DNA of 64,000 nt. It comes from Phialocephala subalpina. Its lineage: Eukaryota; Ascomycota; Leotiomycetes; Helotiales; Mollisiaceae. Made by a program: the position numbers and the translations under genes. Of this stretch, positions 47,697-59,036 are shown piece by piece. The DNA lies in contig FJOG01000002.1 of NCBI GenBank assembly GCA_900073065.1, positions 2,016,243-2,080,242 on the forward strand, in the 5' to 3' direction. How positions within the stretch are numbered: the first letter of the stretch is position 1; each line of letters starts with the position of its first letter. The notes beneath the pieces were generated by a model. It did not search any database. It saw only the letters and a list, made by a program, of their open reading frames with translations, and was not told where the DNA came from.

Positions 47697-50600
47697 TCAC
47701 CACATGTCGTCTGATTCATCTTCTTCATGGCCATCCGAGCGTCCATATTGGTGGTAGTAATCCTTGCCTTGCTGTACGTATTGGCCTTGACCTTGATCAC
47801 CATATCCGTTCTCTTGATTATGCTGCGAGGCACGGGATTGTGGTCGATTAGAGCCTTGAGAATGAGATGACTCGGCATCCTGGTGGTCATGATCGTATAT
47901 CTGGGAGTCGTCGACATAATTAACACCTTCTGGCTTGGGTTCTTGCTGCTGCTCGGCGTACTGTGTAATGCCCTATTCGAGGATTAGCTAAAATTTTAAG
48001 AAAAGTATAAAACACTTGCTCACCTGATGGTAGTCATAACGGTACTGCTCCCCAGCTGGCTCAGGCTGTTGTTGTTGCTGTTGGCGCCTCTGAAGTTCCT
48101 GTTGTTCCTTCGCTCGTCTCTCCGCCTCTTGCTTCTTTTGAACAGCAGATTGAGGGATTCCAGACATCTCAGGGTGTGCTTGCTGTACTTTTGCTAGGTA
48201 GCCGTACATGAAGTTGCTCAACAGAACCTGGCTGTACAGTGCTCGTCGAGGGTTCGCCAGCTTGATATGCGCCATTCTGTAAATAGCTCGCTCCTCGAGT
48301 ATAGAGAATCTGGTCCAACTATAATCAATGTCTGGCTTGAGGTCTGGACGAGGAGGTTCTGGCGAAAGAGTTCGAAGAGAGCTGCCTTTCTTTCCAGTCG
48401 AATCGCGATCGCCCTTCTTCTTGCTACTACTGAAGAATGACGAGAAGAGGCCATCTTTCTCTTTTTTATGCTCTCCGCCTGACTTGCGACTGCTTTCCTT
48501 CTTTCTCTCATCCTGCAACTTTACGTCGACGCTATCACGGTCAAGCAGTAGACTCTCTCGTCCTCTTGGAGCTCCGGCATCCATCGTTGACTGAAGAACG
48601 TCCAGACGTGTATTATCATGGGCTTTCTCTGCGACAACCTTTGGCTTGGTCTTCTTGTGGTCGTCGTCCTTCTTCTTCTCTTTCTTTTCCTTCTCATCAC
48701 TGCCTTTGAACCAACCCCAACTTGTCTTTCTTGAAGAACTGTCAGCGTCGTCCTTCTCCTTCTTTGACTTCTTCTCGGGCTTCCTCTCATCGAGGGTTGG
48801 GATAAACGTGAGAGTGTCGGTGCTCGCACTGCTGCCGGGAAGCGGGGATGGATGTTGTGTCATGTCGTTCAGAGTTTGCTTGGGTGGAGACGGCCTGGTA
48901 ATTGCTTGCGGGCTTGATGATGTTTGTCGATCTAGCGTTGGGCGTCTGCTTGACCGCGCTGGAGGCTCGGGAGGCATTTGGTGTTGAATTGGGGCAGGAG
49001 ATTGGGAAGATTTTCTCTCGGGGAATTGATGAAGTTGTCTGGTGGCCGGAGCTTCGACGACGACCTCAGGCGGCGGAGGAGTCTCGACGATGCGAGGGAC
49101 CGAAGTATCGTTTCTCGGGAACGTGCTGCTTCTTGGGAGCGATCCAGGCTGTGGGATTTGTGACGCGTTCTCGCTAGGAGTCGATGTTGATGAAGTATCT
49201 GCTTGAGCTAGGATATCATCCTTCACGGTCGGGCTCGTCTGCGGCAAATTCTGCAGTCGACGTGCTCCACGGTTTGGTCGCGAGAAGTTCTCTGTAGACG
49301 TCGGCTCGGATTGAACTCGTGTCAAGGGTAATCCAATCTGTGGACGACCATCGACCGGGGAAGACACCGGGGATTCTTCTCCGTCTGTATCTGCTTTCAA
49401 AGCGCCAGCCCTCTTTGAGAACGGAACTCTCTCTCCTTTCCTCAAACTGCCTCGCCTATAAGTAGTCCTAGTGGACCGCCTCAACCCAATGCCAGGAGCT
49501 TGAGGTAGAATCGGCATATCCTCGTCCTCAGGCACCTCGCCATTCATACGGTTGCTTGTATCTAAACTCAGCTGCTGCATCCTTGAGGGATCTCGAACTA
49601 GGGTTTCAAGTTCCTTCAAATCCGATATCTTCAGCTCAGGAGTTTGTTGTGTCGATAATGACTTCTTCCTCTCCAATTGCTCTGCGCCGTCCTTATATCC
49701 AATTCCGCCTCTACCACCATCATTATCAATTTGCCTTGAGAGCATTGATTTCTTTCTTCTCAGACTACTTCCAGACCCGCTTCGCTCAAGGCTGTCTGGC
49801 GATAAACTTGCTTGTTCTCCAGAGCGTCGCTTCATGACTTGTACTTTCTTCTCGATGAATGTCTTGAACTCCATTGGTGCAAGTTCAGGGTGGACTCGGG
49901 CAGGGACCCAGAACAACCTGGACGGATCATTCTCATTATCATCACCTGTTGGAGCAATCGAGGGCATGAACGAAGCACCCTGAAAGGAAGGCAAATCGGG
50001 ATCGCTTGTGTTTCCAACATCCATAGACATCCGCCGTAAAGCTTGCAGATTATTGAGCTCTTGAGCCACAGCAGCTGGATTTGACTCATAGTCTATATCG
50101 TTAAGTGGGAACTGGGCAGTCGCTGTCTCCATGGAATTGCCATTTCTGAGTGACAAGGTTGGTGATAGTGTCGCCTTTTCGAAGGACGCGCTTCTTGGAC
50201 TCTGGAGCATGGCCGGCGAGGTGTGCGCTTTCTTTGCTGTCTTCCCACTCGCATTCGGTGATGGTCTCGAAGAGGAGCTGTTTACATCGATATATGACCC
50301 TCCCGGCTCAGATGATTCGTGCAATGGTGAAGTAACAAAGCTTTTCGTCTCGATCGATTCAGGCATAAAGCTTAGAGGCCGCGAGTCGCGTTTCGAGTAG
50401 TCATCGTCTCCATACATATCTCCAATGGCTTCGGTAACACTTGGCAAAATCAACAGGATGTCCTCCAGGAGGATGGGTGACCAGGCAGAGAACTTACTGG
50501 TGATTGGTGTCGGATATCGAGAGCTGGGGAACATGCCCACGTCTGTTGGCGAAACTCCCCCCAATCTCTCCTCGAGGTCTAGATGAGGTCTGCAGATAGA

Positions 50601-50798
50601 AACAAGTGGTCAGCAAGCAGTTTGTATAGAGTTCCTATGTGTATTCTTGTGCAGGAAGCGGTACAACGTCCGGTACTCGTGTGCAACGATGGAAGAGACA
50701 AGCGCAAAGCCCTCCGGTGGCGACCAGCGAATGAACAAAGGCTTCGCAGACCTCGAGGGAGCATCCGGACCGAGTTTCAGAGCGTTACATACCTTCAT
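47697..50798 (-). CDS. ZDS1: Zds1-like PP2A regulator
   Basis: Homologue of yeast Zds1/Zds2, which bind the Cdc55 subunit of PP2A and control polarity and mitotic exit. 929 residues in the model; exons 50798-50793, 50589-50498, 50439-48024, 47972-47697. The conserved N-terminal part reads LSISDTNHHVTEAIGDMYGD, which only appears when the 58-base intron 50497-50440 is removed. A second conserved block is RLFWVPARVHPELAPMEFK. The C-terminal Zds domain, the Cdc55-binding part in yeast, is SWTRFSILEERAIYRMAHIK followed by LSNFMYGYLAKV. Between lie long Ser/Pro- and Lys-rich disordered regions, and the tail is Gln/Tyr-rich. The first coding exon is only two codons before a 203-base intron; the start is therefore the least certain part. 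Reading through intron two gives a longer but unconserved frame. Confidence 0.88.
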
Positions 50799-52449
50799 CG
50801 GGATTCGAAGACGAGCAGTCGGAATGTTCCCCTTGCGTTGGTCCTGGCACCAAGATTCTCGTTCGCAGCGGTGATCTCATCTGGAGCTGTCGAGGGAAAG
50901 TGTTGTAGATCGACTAATGGGTGTAGGTGTGTCAAACGGGTGAATATTGTCGTGGCATCGCTGGGTGAATAGAAAATCGGACTGCTGAGTTATGTTTAAG
51001 GTGCAGCGAGGTGCAAAGAGGTGGGCTACGGTTAGCGAACGATCGATCTATCGACCCCTGTGAGCCTCTAATTGTTTTTGAAGTGAAGCATGGACAGCTC
51101 TGCAAGACATTCACATGTACGATGTAAGATGCCGCTATGGACGACGCCTACAGGTTTGACAGCGGGATTCTTTATTACTTGGGACTGAAGGCCCCCATTC
51201 TATTCTCCTCCTTCCTGCACGCGCCTAGAAAGCTATCGGTCTCCTGAATGGTACGCCGGCTTTAAGAAACAAACCCTCCTGTTTTTTGACCTGAGCCACT
51301 TTGCCTAGCGCTTAATGGTACAACAGCATCAATGTTGAGAGCTCCACGGCATGTTATGCTGTATCGCATTGAGTTTTAGTGTATCGCAATTAAGTCGTTA
51401 TCCCGAGCATTTGAAGGTCAGGATCTGCCTGCATGAACTCAAAACAACGTTGACTTCAAAAGAGCTGCGTGAGTCCCAGAAACTTATGAATAGATCCCTT
51501 GTTGGAATAACAGCCTCATATGACACAGCCACTCATACGTCCGGTGACTGCAGTTTCTATAGGATTTCTTTGTTCGGATTGGGCAATTTTGACATATTAC
51601 GCTTGATGGAAAGTCTGTATCATAAATTATACACATCAAAGCCTCCTATATAAAGTATTCCACTCTCTATACTTACTTCACACTCACATAGATTCTTGCT
51701 CTCTTCTTGCCATTGAATCATCACAGTCACGTGTCGAGCCCCCTGTTCTCGCTCTCACGGACTTCAAAGCGGCCCGGCCGCGATTCAGCATGATGGCAAT
51801 TCAAACCAAACTGCATGAGATCATCTCCTCTGTTTGCTGTCCATTAATGCTATTTATACGCTCCGTTGAGTTCTTTATAATCTCTGAGGCCAAGTCCAGC
51901 AATGCGCCTCATCCTTCACTGTTCTCGAAAAGGGCTCCATCGCCACTCATCACGAGGGAATAACAAGGTTAAAGTCGAGTCCCGCAAAAAGTTGCTTGGC
52001 GGAGGGACTCTATTCTTGCAATGCTATTGGTTACTGCAATATCATAAACTTTTGTTCTTTCCCCTTTGTCCGTTCTGTACCTGCAAATATCGCTGAACCA
52101 ATCTTCATGTAATCGGTACTGACGGTCAAATATCATCATCAAGTGTTCATGGTGATTTTCCGAGCCTGCGAGAGATGTACAGAGGTACTCCACAGCCATA
52201 GGTACTTCCCCGCATTGGATTGCAGGCCTTATAAAATGTACTCAAGTTTTTCTTTTCTTCGTTTTCTGAATTTCCAAGGTCGTTCCGTCCCCGCCGGAAA
52301 AATTGTTTCTTTTTCGGTTTATTCGACCCCGAAACTTACCTTCTATACTTTTTTGGTAAGCTACATATAGCTACCTGCTTCGCCAAGATGTTATGGATTA
52401 GGCCTCATCTTCTCTCGTTATATCTAGCCTGTCCTGGCTACTGTACAAG
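50799..52449. other. intergenic region between divergent ZDS1-like and rhamnosidase genes
   Basis: About 1.65 kb containing two promoters. Open frames such as 51351-51653 have no motif. A TATA-like tataaa also occurs near 51650 but is about 800 bases from the next gene. Confidence 0.5.
52230..52236 (+). promoter_or_regulatory. TATA-like box for rhamnosidase gene
   Basis: The sequence tataaaa lies 214 bases before the rhamnosidase ATG. The match to a TATA box is good, but use is inferred from position only. Confidence 0.35.
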
Positions 52450-54605
52450 ATGGTCTGCCAAAGTCTTCTGGCTCAATTGACAATTATCTTCCTGTTCCTC
52501 AATGGTGCAATTGCTCAAGCTTGTTGGAAGAACACAACCTGCAGTGGACCGACAGACACCGCCTTCCCTGGGACCTGGGAATCCAACATCTTCGCGCCGT
52601 CCTCGAGGACAGTCTCACCAGCTTCGATTCTTTCCAAAGAGGGCAACTTCATCTCGAGCTTTAAAGGAACTGCCCAACTCGCAGGCAATGGCTCTCAATA
52701 TGTCTTTGACTTTGGCATTGAAGTCGGTGGTCTAGTCACAATCGACTACACGACCAATGGAGCAGGTCAGATAGGATTGGCCTTCACGGAGAGCAAGAAT
52801 TGGATTGGAGAATGGTCCGATGCATCCAATGGCAAGTTTGTAGGACCTGATGGCGCCTTGTATTCGAACTTCACCACATCTGGAAAGTACTCCTATACCA
52901 TGCCAGACAGCAAGCTCCGAGGTGGCTTTCGATACTTGACACTCTTCCTGGTCACCAATGGAACTACCACTGTCAATATCAAGGATATCAATCTCGCAAT
53001 TGGCTTCCAACCGACGTGGTCGAATCTAAGGGCATATCAGGGTTACTTTCACAGCAACGATGATGAACTGAACAAGATATGGTACAGTGGAGCATATACA
53101 TTGCAAACGAATGCTGTTCCAGTCGGCACTGGTCGACATATTCCTATGCTGTCGTATGGCTGGCTGAACGATGGGGTGCTTGGACCTGGAGATACTATCA
53201 TTGTTGATGGAGCCAAGAGAGATCGAGCTGTCTGGCCGGGTACATAATCGTCCCGTTTCCTGCAAAACCAGAGCTAACAAAGTGTGCCAGGTGACATGGG
53301 CATTGCGGTTCCTTCGACATTCGTCAGCATCGGTGACTTACAGTCTGTCAAGAACGCATTGCAAGTGATGTACAATTATCAAGTAAGTGTGCTCCTACCT
53401 AGCTTTGCTTTGGAGTATGCTGACTATCACCAAAGAATCCTACCACAGGAGCTTTCCCAGAAGCAGGACCACCTCTTCTGCAACTCGGTTCTGATACCTA
53501 TCACATGTGGACTATGATTGGAACATACAACTACGTCCTCTACAGCAACGACACGGCATTCCTCCAGGAAAACTGGGCGAAGTATCTTTTGGCCATGAAT
53601 TTCATCTACGGCAAGGTCACGTATCCATCTGGACTTCTGAACGTCACCGGACTGCGAGATTGGGCAAGATGGCAGACGGGCTACAACGGATCCGAGCCAC
53701 AAATGATTCTCTACCGTACTCTCGTCACAGGTGCTGATTTGGCTATCTGGGCCGAAGACACAACCGGCCTCAATGCCACTTGGCTCGGTCATGCTGCCGC
53801 TCTTAAAACAGCAGTAAACGAATACTGTTTCGATCCAGCCTACGGAGCATTCAAAGACAACGCCACAGCCACAACCCTCCACCCCCAAGACGCGAACAGC
53901 ATGTCCATTCTCTTCGACGTCGTAAACTCCACTGCCAGAGCACAAGGTATCTCAACAAGACTCCTCGACAACTGGACACCAATAGGAGCCGTTACGCCAG
54001 AACTACCAGGCAATATCTCCCCATTCATCTCCAGCTTCGAAATCCAAGCGCATCTTTCCATCGGGCAAACAGCACGAGCTCTAGACCTGATTAGAAGATG
54101 CTGGGGTTGGTATCTGAACAACCCTCTCGGGACACAAAGCACTGTGATCGAAGGCTATCTTACAAATGGAACATTTGGATATAGATCTACTCGTGGCTAC
54201 GACTATACACCTAGCTACATCTCGCATTCTCACGGCTGGTCTTCTGGCCCTACCTCAGCTTTGACATCCTTCATCCTCGGACTCAGCGTTACTGGGAGAG
54301 CAGGCTCAACCTGGAAACTTGCGCCGCAATTTGGGGATTTGAAGACTGTCGAAGGAGGGTTCATGACTGGTCTGGGGAAGTTCCAAGCTAGCTGGGCACT
54401 CCAAGGAAGAGGGTACAAGTTGAGTTATAATGTTCCGGAAGGAACTGTTGGTGATGTTGTTTTGCCTTGTCTTGATGCTGGGAGGTTTCCTAGTATTAGT
54501 ATTGATGGAAGGCCTGTGCCGAAGAGTTTGAATCCGCAGATAGTGAATAATGCGGTGGTGTTGAGTGCGATTGGAGGGGGAAGTCACTCAATTGTTGTGC
54601 AGTAG
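52450..54605 (+). CDS. secreted GH78-like alpha-L-rhamnosidase
   Basis: Probable extracellular glycosidase releasing L-rhamnose from plant polysaccharides or glycosides. 683 residues; exons 52450-53239, 53291-53382, 53436-54605; introns 51 and 53 bases. An N-terminal signal peptide (LLAQLTIIFLFLNGAIAQ) is predicted to end near residue 23. A beta-sandwich N-terminal part is followed by the six-hairpin catalytic domain marked by VDGAKRDRAVWPGDMGIAVP (KRDR at 256-259), the region that carries acidic catalytic residues in the fungal rhamnosidase clan, then TYHMWTMIGTYNYVLY and SHSHGWSSGPTSAL. Many N-glycosylation sequons (NTT, NGS, NFT, NGT) support secretion. The C-terminal beta domain is complete. 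Rhamnosidase is the best-supported name, but the same fold also houses other hydrolases, so the exact substrate is open. Confidence 0.88.
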
Positions 54606-55561
54606 ATGGTCCTGACTTCAAGAAAGTTCAACCAAAATCTAACAATTTGCTTGATGAGTGAACAAACAAAGCTCATCTCATATTGAAGATCTGCAATCGT
54701 GGCTGTGCCATCGATCTATCATCTGAAACTTCCGGATCTGAGATAGCATCTCGAGTATCGTGCTCAACTCGCCAGCCCATCCTTCCCCAAGCATGGTCAA
54801 CCCCAGAAAGAACTGACCCGAGCACCGAAACGACTCGATACGAGTGGAGCTCAACAGGGAAGTCACAGCCCTAAACAGTCGATCTGCATGTCATCCCACT
54901 GTCTCGCTGCCTTGATTTTCACAAACCCACGCATGATCGTGAGAAGATCCTCATTTCCTCATCAGACAGAGTTGGAGCTAGGAGATACCGACGAGCAGAT
55001 TCAGCAAATTCAGGGTCTTCCATCCGATCTCGTATGCCGGTAGCGCTCATAGCTTGAGGCTGTGCAAGCCACAGTTCTCGTTCTCGAACAGGAACCAACG
55101 AACAATTTGAATTTTGAAAGTTGGAGTTCCAGAAAGACCATGACGTAGGTGTTGGACATCAGCGTGTTTAGCAGGACCCCTCTAGTTGATGTCACGCTAG
55201 AACCTTGAAATATTCCGCGTTTGTGACTTCAGTTGATTCTCTCTTTTTTCAAGAAGTCATACCAGAACAGTACAGTACATACGAATTCGAATTCTTAAAG
55301 GTGTTCTAGAAGAATATCATATCAGACGCAAAGTAAGCACCCAGGCAGGGGCACAGATTCACGGCAAGGATTAAATCTAATCAACCCCACAGCTCGGTGC
55401 CAAAAGAAAAATTACCTCCGTACCCAAGACGTGAGTGAGCTGTGTGATGTCTCACCGAGATTCCGACATCATGTCCCTCCTCAAACTACTTCATCGAGGA
55501 CAATTGCTTTATTTTGGAGATAGGATAAGAGCTAATCATGATGCGCAAACAGGCAACAATT
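54606..55561. other. intergenic region
   Basis: About 955 bases containing the rhamnosidase 3' region and the SLM1-like promoter. No gene seen. Confidence 0.55.
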
Positions 55562-57191
55562 ATGTCTGCAGAGAAGGCTGGCCTTCCGGGCTCACACCCT
55601 GTGACGATGCCGACGAGGCAGTTCTCGGCGTCGAGTGCGGCGAGTGATGATGCTGTTCCGGCGACTGACCCTAAGGATGTTAGTACCTCTGAAGCTGTAT
55701 AATCCCTGTGCAGATGCTAATAGTTATGCTAGACTTCATCTCTTTTGGAAGAACGTCTGCGGGCCTGGAAGCATGCTGTTGGGTACCTTGAGGATTATGT
55801 TAGTGCGACGGAGAAGGTCCAGAAGGCTCACGCCAAGGAATATGAGAAGGTGTTGAAGGTGTGTACAAATAAAACCTCTGGATCTGCGGGCCTAGCACTG
55901 ACAATCTGCAAAGACAATTCAGAACCCATTGAAAGAAGGACACCATTTTGATCAGAACATGGGAGGTATTGCAAGCTTGTTTGAAAACATGCGAGTAAAC
56001 ACCCAAGGAATGGCCAACACCCACCTCGAAACCGAGAAGAATCTCAAAGGTTCCGTCCTCCCCATCCTCGACCGACTACACAAGGAGATCAAGAACAAGT
56101 CAAAAGAATTAGCTTCTGGAGCTTCCAAAGGAGCCAAGGAAGTTGAAAAGGCACGAAACACAACCCAGAAGCACATTGAGCTTCTCGGCCAGCAGTCTGC
56201 TAGCTATGATTCTAGCGGAGGAAAGATGCACGCACATGAAGACCCATATATTCTCCGACGAGGAGTACTTCACCGACTGGGTAAGCAGGTCATGGAGGAG
56301 AACAATAACAGACATGACCTGATTTCTGTCCAACAGAACTTCGCCCAATTCGAAGTCCATATCATTGAGGTTATCCAACAAGCGCTGGCTTCCTTCAATC
56401 AGTTTGTCGGTGGCCAAGCTGAGAAGGTCCAGCAATTATACGCAGACATGCTGGCAACGGCCCAGCGCGTCCCGCCTGATATGGAGTGGAACGGCTTCGT
56501 TGAACGCAACAACCACATTCTCGTGGATCCCAATTCTCCTGAGCGTACGGTTGAAGGCATTACTTTCCCCAATCAGGATCACAAGGCAGTCAAGCCTCTC
56601 ATCGAGGGTACACTGGAGCGAAAGTCCCGCAACAAGCTCAGTATGAGTGGGTATTCTTCTGGATACTATGTTGTCACTCCATCGAGATATCTCCACGAAT
56701 TCAAGGACAACGACAACATCAAGAGGGACCCTGTACCAGAGATGTCCATCTACCTCCCAGACGCCGTCATCGGCTCAACTAACGGAGAGAAGTTCAACGT
56801 CAAGGGGAAGGACGTTTCCAAGGGCATTGGAAGCAAGCTCTCCGGCAACTCAGAGATCCAATTCAAAGCTCACACCGCATCCGACGCCGAAAAGTGGCAA
56901 GAAGTTATCCGATCCGTTGCTGGAGCTGCTCCCGCCATGAGTACACCATCCAGCCCCATCTCCCCTGTGGACAACAAGCACGCTTCAATACCACCTCAAT
57001 ACTCGGAGCAAGCTTCGCCAACTGCTGGTAAGCAACCTACTCCTCTGCAGACGCAGACCACTGGCATTGCTGGAGAACACAACGTTGCCAGCCCCATAGC
57101 CGCAACACCAACCAGTGCTGTACCTGTGAGTGCGATTGGCCATGCTGCTACGCCTACCAGTGCCACTGCTACTAGTGCTGATAAGGTTTGA
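55562..57191 (+). CDS. SLM1: PH/BAR-type signalling protein, Slm1-like
   Basis: Homologue of yeast Slm1/Slm2, PI(4,5)P2-binding TORC2 effectors at plasma-membrane eisosomes. 506 residues; exons 55562-55678, 55733-55858, 55914-57191; introns of 54 and 55 bases. After a Ser-rich start, an F-BAR-like helical region runs from about residue 40 to 260 (LEERLRAWKHAVGYLEDYV, EKVQKAHAKEYEKVLKTIQ, VEKARNTTQKHIELL). A PH domain follows (about 300-425: IEGTLERKSRNKLSMSGY, YYVVTPSRYLHEFKD, and a C-terminal helix with DAEKWQEVIRS). The tail is Pro/Thr/Ala-rich with repeated TPTSA units. Exons two and three only connect into the BAR helix when both introns are removed. The start is the first ATG in frame before the conserved region. 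Confidence 0.92.
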
Positions 57192-58475
57192 GGAGATGAA
57201 GATTGAGAGGAGGACTGATGGAAGTGGTAATGTATAATTAACGAAAGGGAGGGAAATTGAGCATATGAGGGCTTTCTGGGTTTGAGAGTTTGGAGGGCGC
57301 ATATGTTGGAGCTAGAGCAAACGAGATATCATTGAGCAATTGTGTTAATGAACATGTTGAGCTTACTGCAATCTTACTCAGCCTCGCCGCACTCAGCCTT
57401 GTGACAATTTCTCCCTGACTATGACACGGTAAGCTCTAGGTTTGATTGTAACTGGTCTCCTCGGTCCTTATTAAGTGTCAGAACTATATGCAGCGATCAT
57501 AGCAAGTCTGTATGTGTTCTTGAGATTTGACCGTTCCCCAGCAATCTTCGTTGATTGTACGTTGAAAGAATAGACATTATTCCTAGCACCTATAAAATAT
57601 TAGTATATTCCATCAATCAGCGTATATTACTGCATGCACACAGCATAGTTGTTGTTCCCGAAACCACACTTAATTATCATCCGGGTATCCCCTTGTTATT
57701 CCTTTTCGCCACACGTGCATAACTCTTAACATTCCCGCCGTATAATCCTCAAAACCATAGCCTCCTCACATGAGAACCTTAAACCCCATTTCCTCCTCCC
57801 ACCCAAATCAAAATCCTCCCCAAAAGAAGACAGAAGGTAAGAAAAAGTTAAACATTTAGCGATTCATGGTCCATCACAAGATCTAGCGTAGATCATCTAC
57901 GTCAATAGACGTCAAAAATCTAAGGCGTTTCTAGCTCCCGCCTTTAGACTCGAGGTTCTTACCCAAAACAGCAAGTAGGTCATGCCTTAACTTAACTTTA
58001 AGGGAAACCGTCTCGCAGACTACATCCTAAAACGTAAAAGTCCTCGCTCGTATAGCCCTACCAAGAACACTGCTAACTGTCTAGCTTTTTCATGACTTGA
58101 GATAGGCTACGAATCAACGAATCATGGCCGACAGTGAGAACCATAAGAAAGCTGGGGTAAGACGGATAGATACAGCCACTGTCACTTATGGCCAGGGGAG
58201 AAGATGGTTCCTGGTAAATCAAGGATTGAGGACACTGTTTCACGTACACTTTGGGCTTGGAGTTGTAAAGTGAAGTGATGATGGCGATGTCAGCCAAGAA
58301 GGATAAGACTTGGTATATAAGCCTCAGCCCTGCCTACTCTCGTAATAACTTTGAATTTGAGTTTTGCCTCGACTTCTTGAACCTTTGAAAAACTGATCAT
58401 TCCCAAACGTCCCCCTTACGAATATCTCTGTCCCTCAAGCACTGTCAACTCTCAAAGCAACACACTACCACCAAA
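57192..58475. other. intergenic region with small inverted repeats
   Basis: About 1.3 kb without a supported gene. Between 57880 and 57960 are an imperfect palindrome (gatctagcgtagatc) and a 7-base stem hairpin (taaggcg...cgccttta with an 11-base loop). The minus-strand open frame at 58073-58297 has no motif. Confidence 0.5.
58314..58320 (+). promoter_or_regulatory. TATA box of LITAF-like gene
   Basis: The sequence tatataa lies 156 bases upstream of the ATG, a plausible distance for a strongly expressed fungal gene; the leader that follows is CT- and CA-rich. Function is inferred from position. Confidence 0.5.
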
Positions 58476-59036
58476 ATGTCAGGAAACAACATTCAACCAG
58501 CCCCTCCAACCTACGACACCACCACCAACGGCAACATGAACGAAAAACACGAATACACCCACGTTGCCCCCGACTCCACCCAACAATACCCACAACAACC
58601 ACAACAAACATACCAGCAGGGTACACCGCAGCAGTCTTTCCAGCAAACCGGTCACACGCAATCCTTCCACCCCGACCAACAAAAAGCCTACCAACAAGGC
58701 ACCCCCCAGCAATTTTTCCAGCAAGGTCCTCCACAAAACAATGCCTCAAGAAACAACTACCAAATGGCAACCCCACTAGCTTCTCTTCAACAAGGCCCTG
58801 CACCAGTCGATTGCCCCATCTGCGGCGTTCGAGAGATGACTAGGACTGAGTATGTGAGTGGTGGGACCACTCATTTGAGTGCGATTTTGTGCTGCTGTTG
58901 TTTGTGTCTGGGTTGTATTCCTTATTTGGCGAACTGGTTTAAGGATTGTGAGCATAAGTGTGGGCATTGTGGAGGACTGCTGGCGGTTTGGCATAGAAGT
59001 GGGAAGACGGAGGTTATGGCTCATGGGCGATCTTAG
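58476..59036 (+). CDS. LITAF-type membrane zinc-ribbon protein
   Basis: A 186-residue intronless gene. The C-terminal half is a LITAF/SIMPLE domain, which in animals anchors proteins to the cytosolic face of late endosomes and lysosomes: Cys113/Cys116 (DCPICG) and Cys162/Cys165 (HKCGHCG) form the zinc site, separated by a hydrophobic Cys-rich stretch (LSAILCCCCLCLGCIPYL) that inserts into the membrane, followed by the conserved NWFKD and WHRSG. The N-terminal half is Gln/Pro/Tyr-rich with two near-identical copies of YQQGTPQQxFQQ at 46-57 and 72-83. No cleavable signal is present. Function in fungi is not established to my knowledge; an endosomal role is by family only. Confidence 0.93.
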   Translation: MSGNNIQPAPPTYDTTTNGNMNEKHEYTHVAPDSTQQYPQQPQQTYQQGTPQQSFQQTGHTQSFHPDQQKAYQQGTPQQFFQQGPPQNNASRNNYQMATPLASLQQGPAPVDCPICGVREMTRTEYVSGGTTHLSAILCCCCLCLGCIPYLANWFKDCEHKCGHCGGLLAVWHRSGKTEVMAHGRS

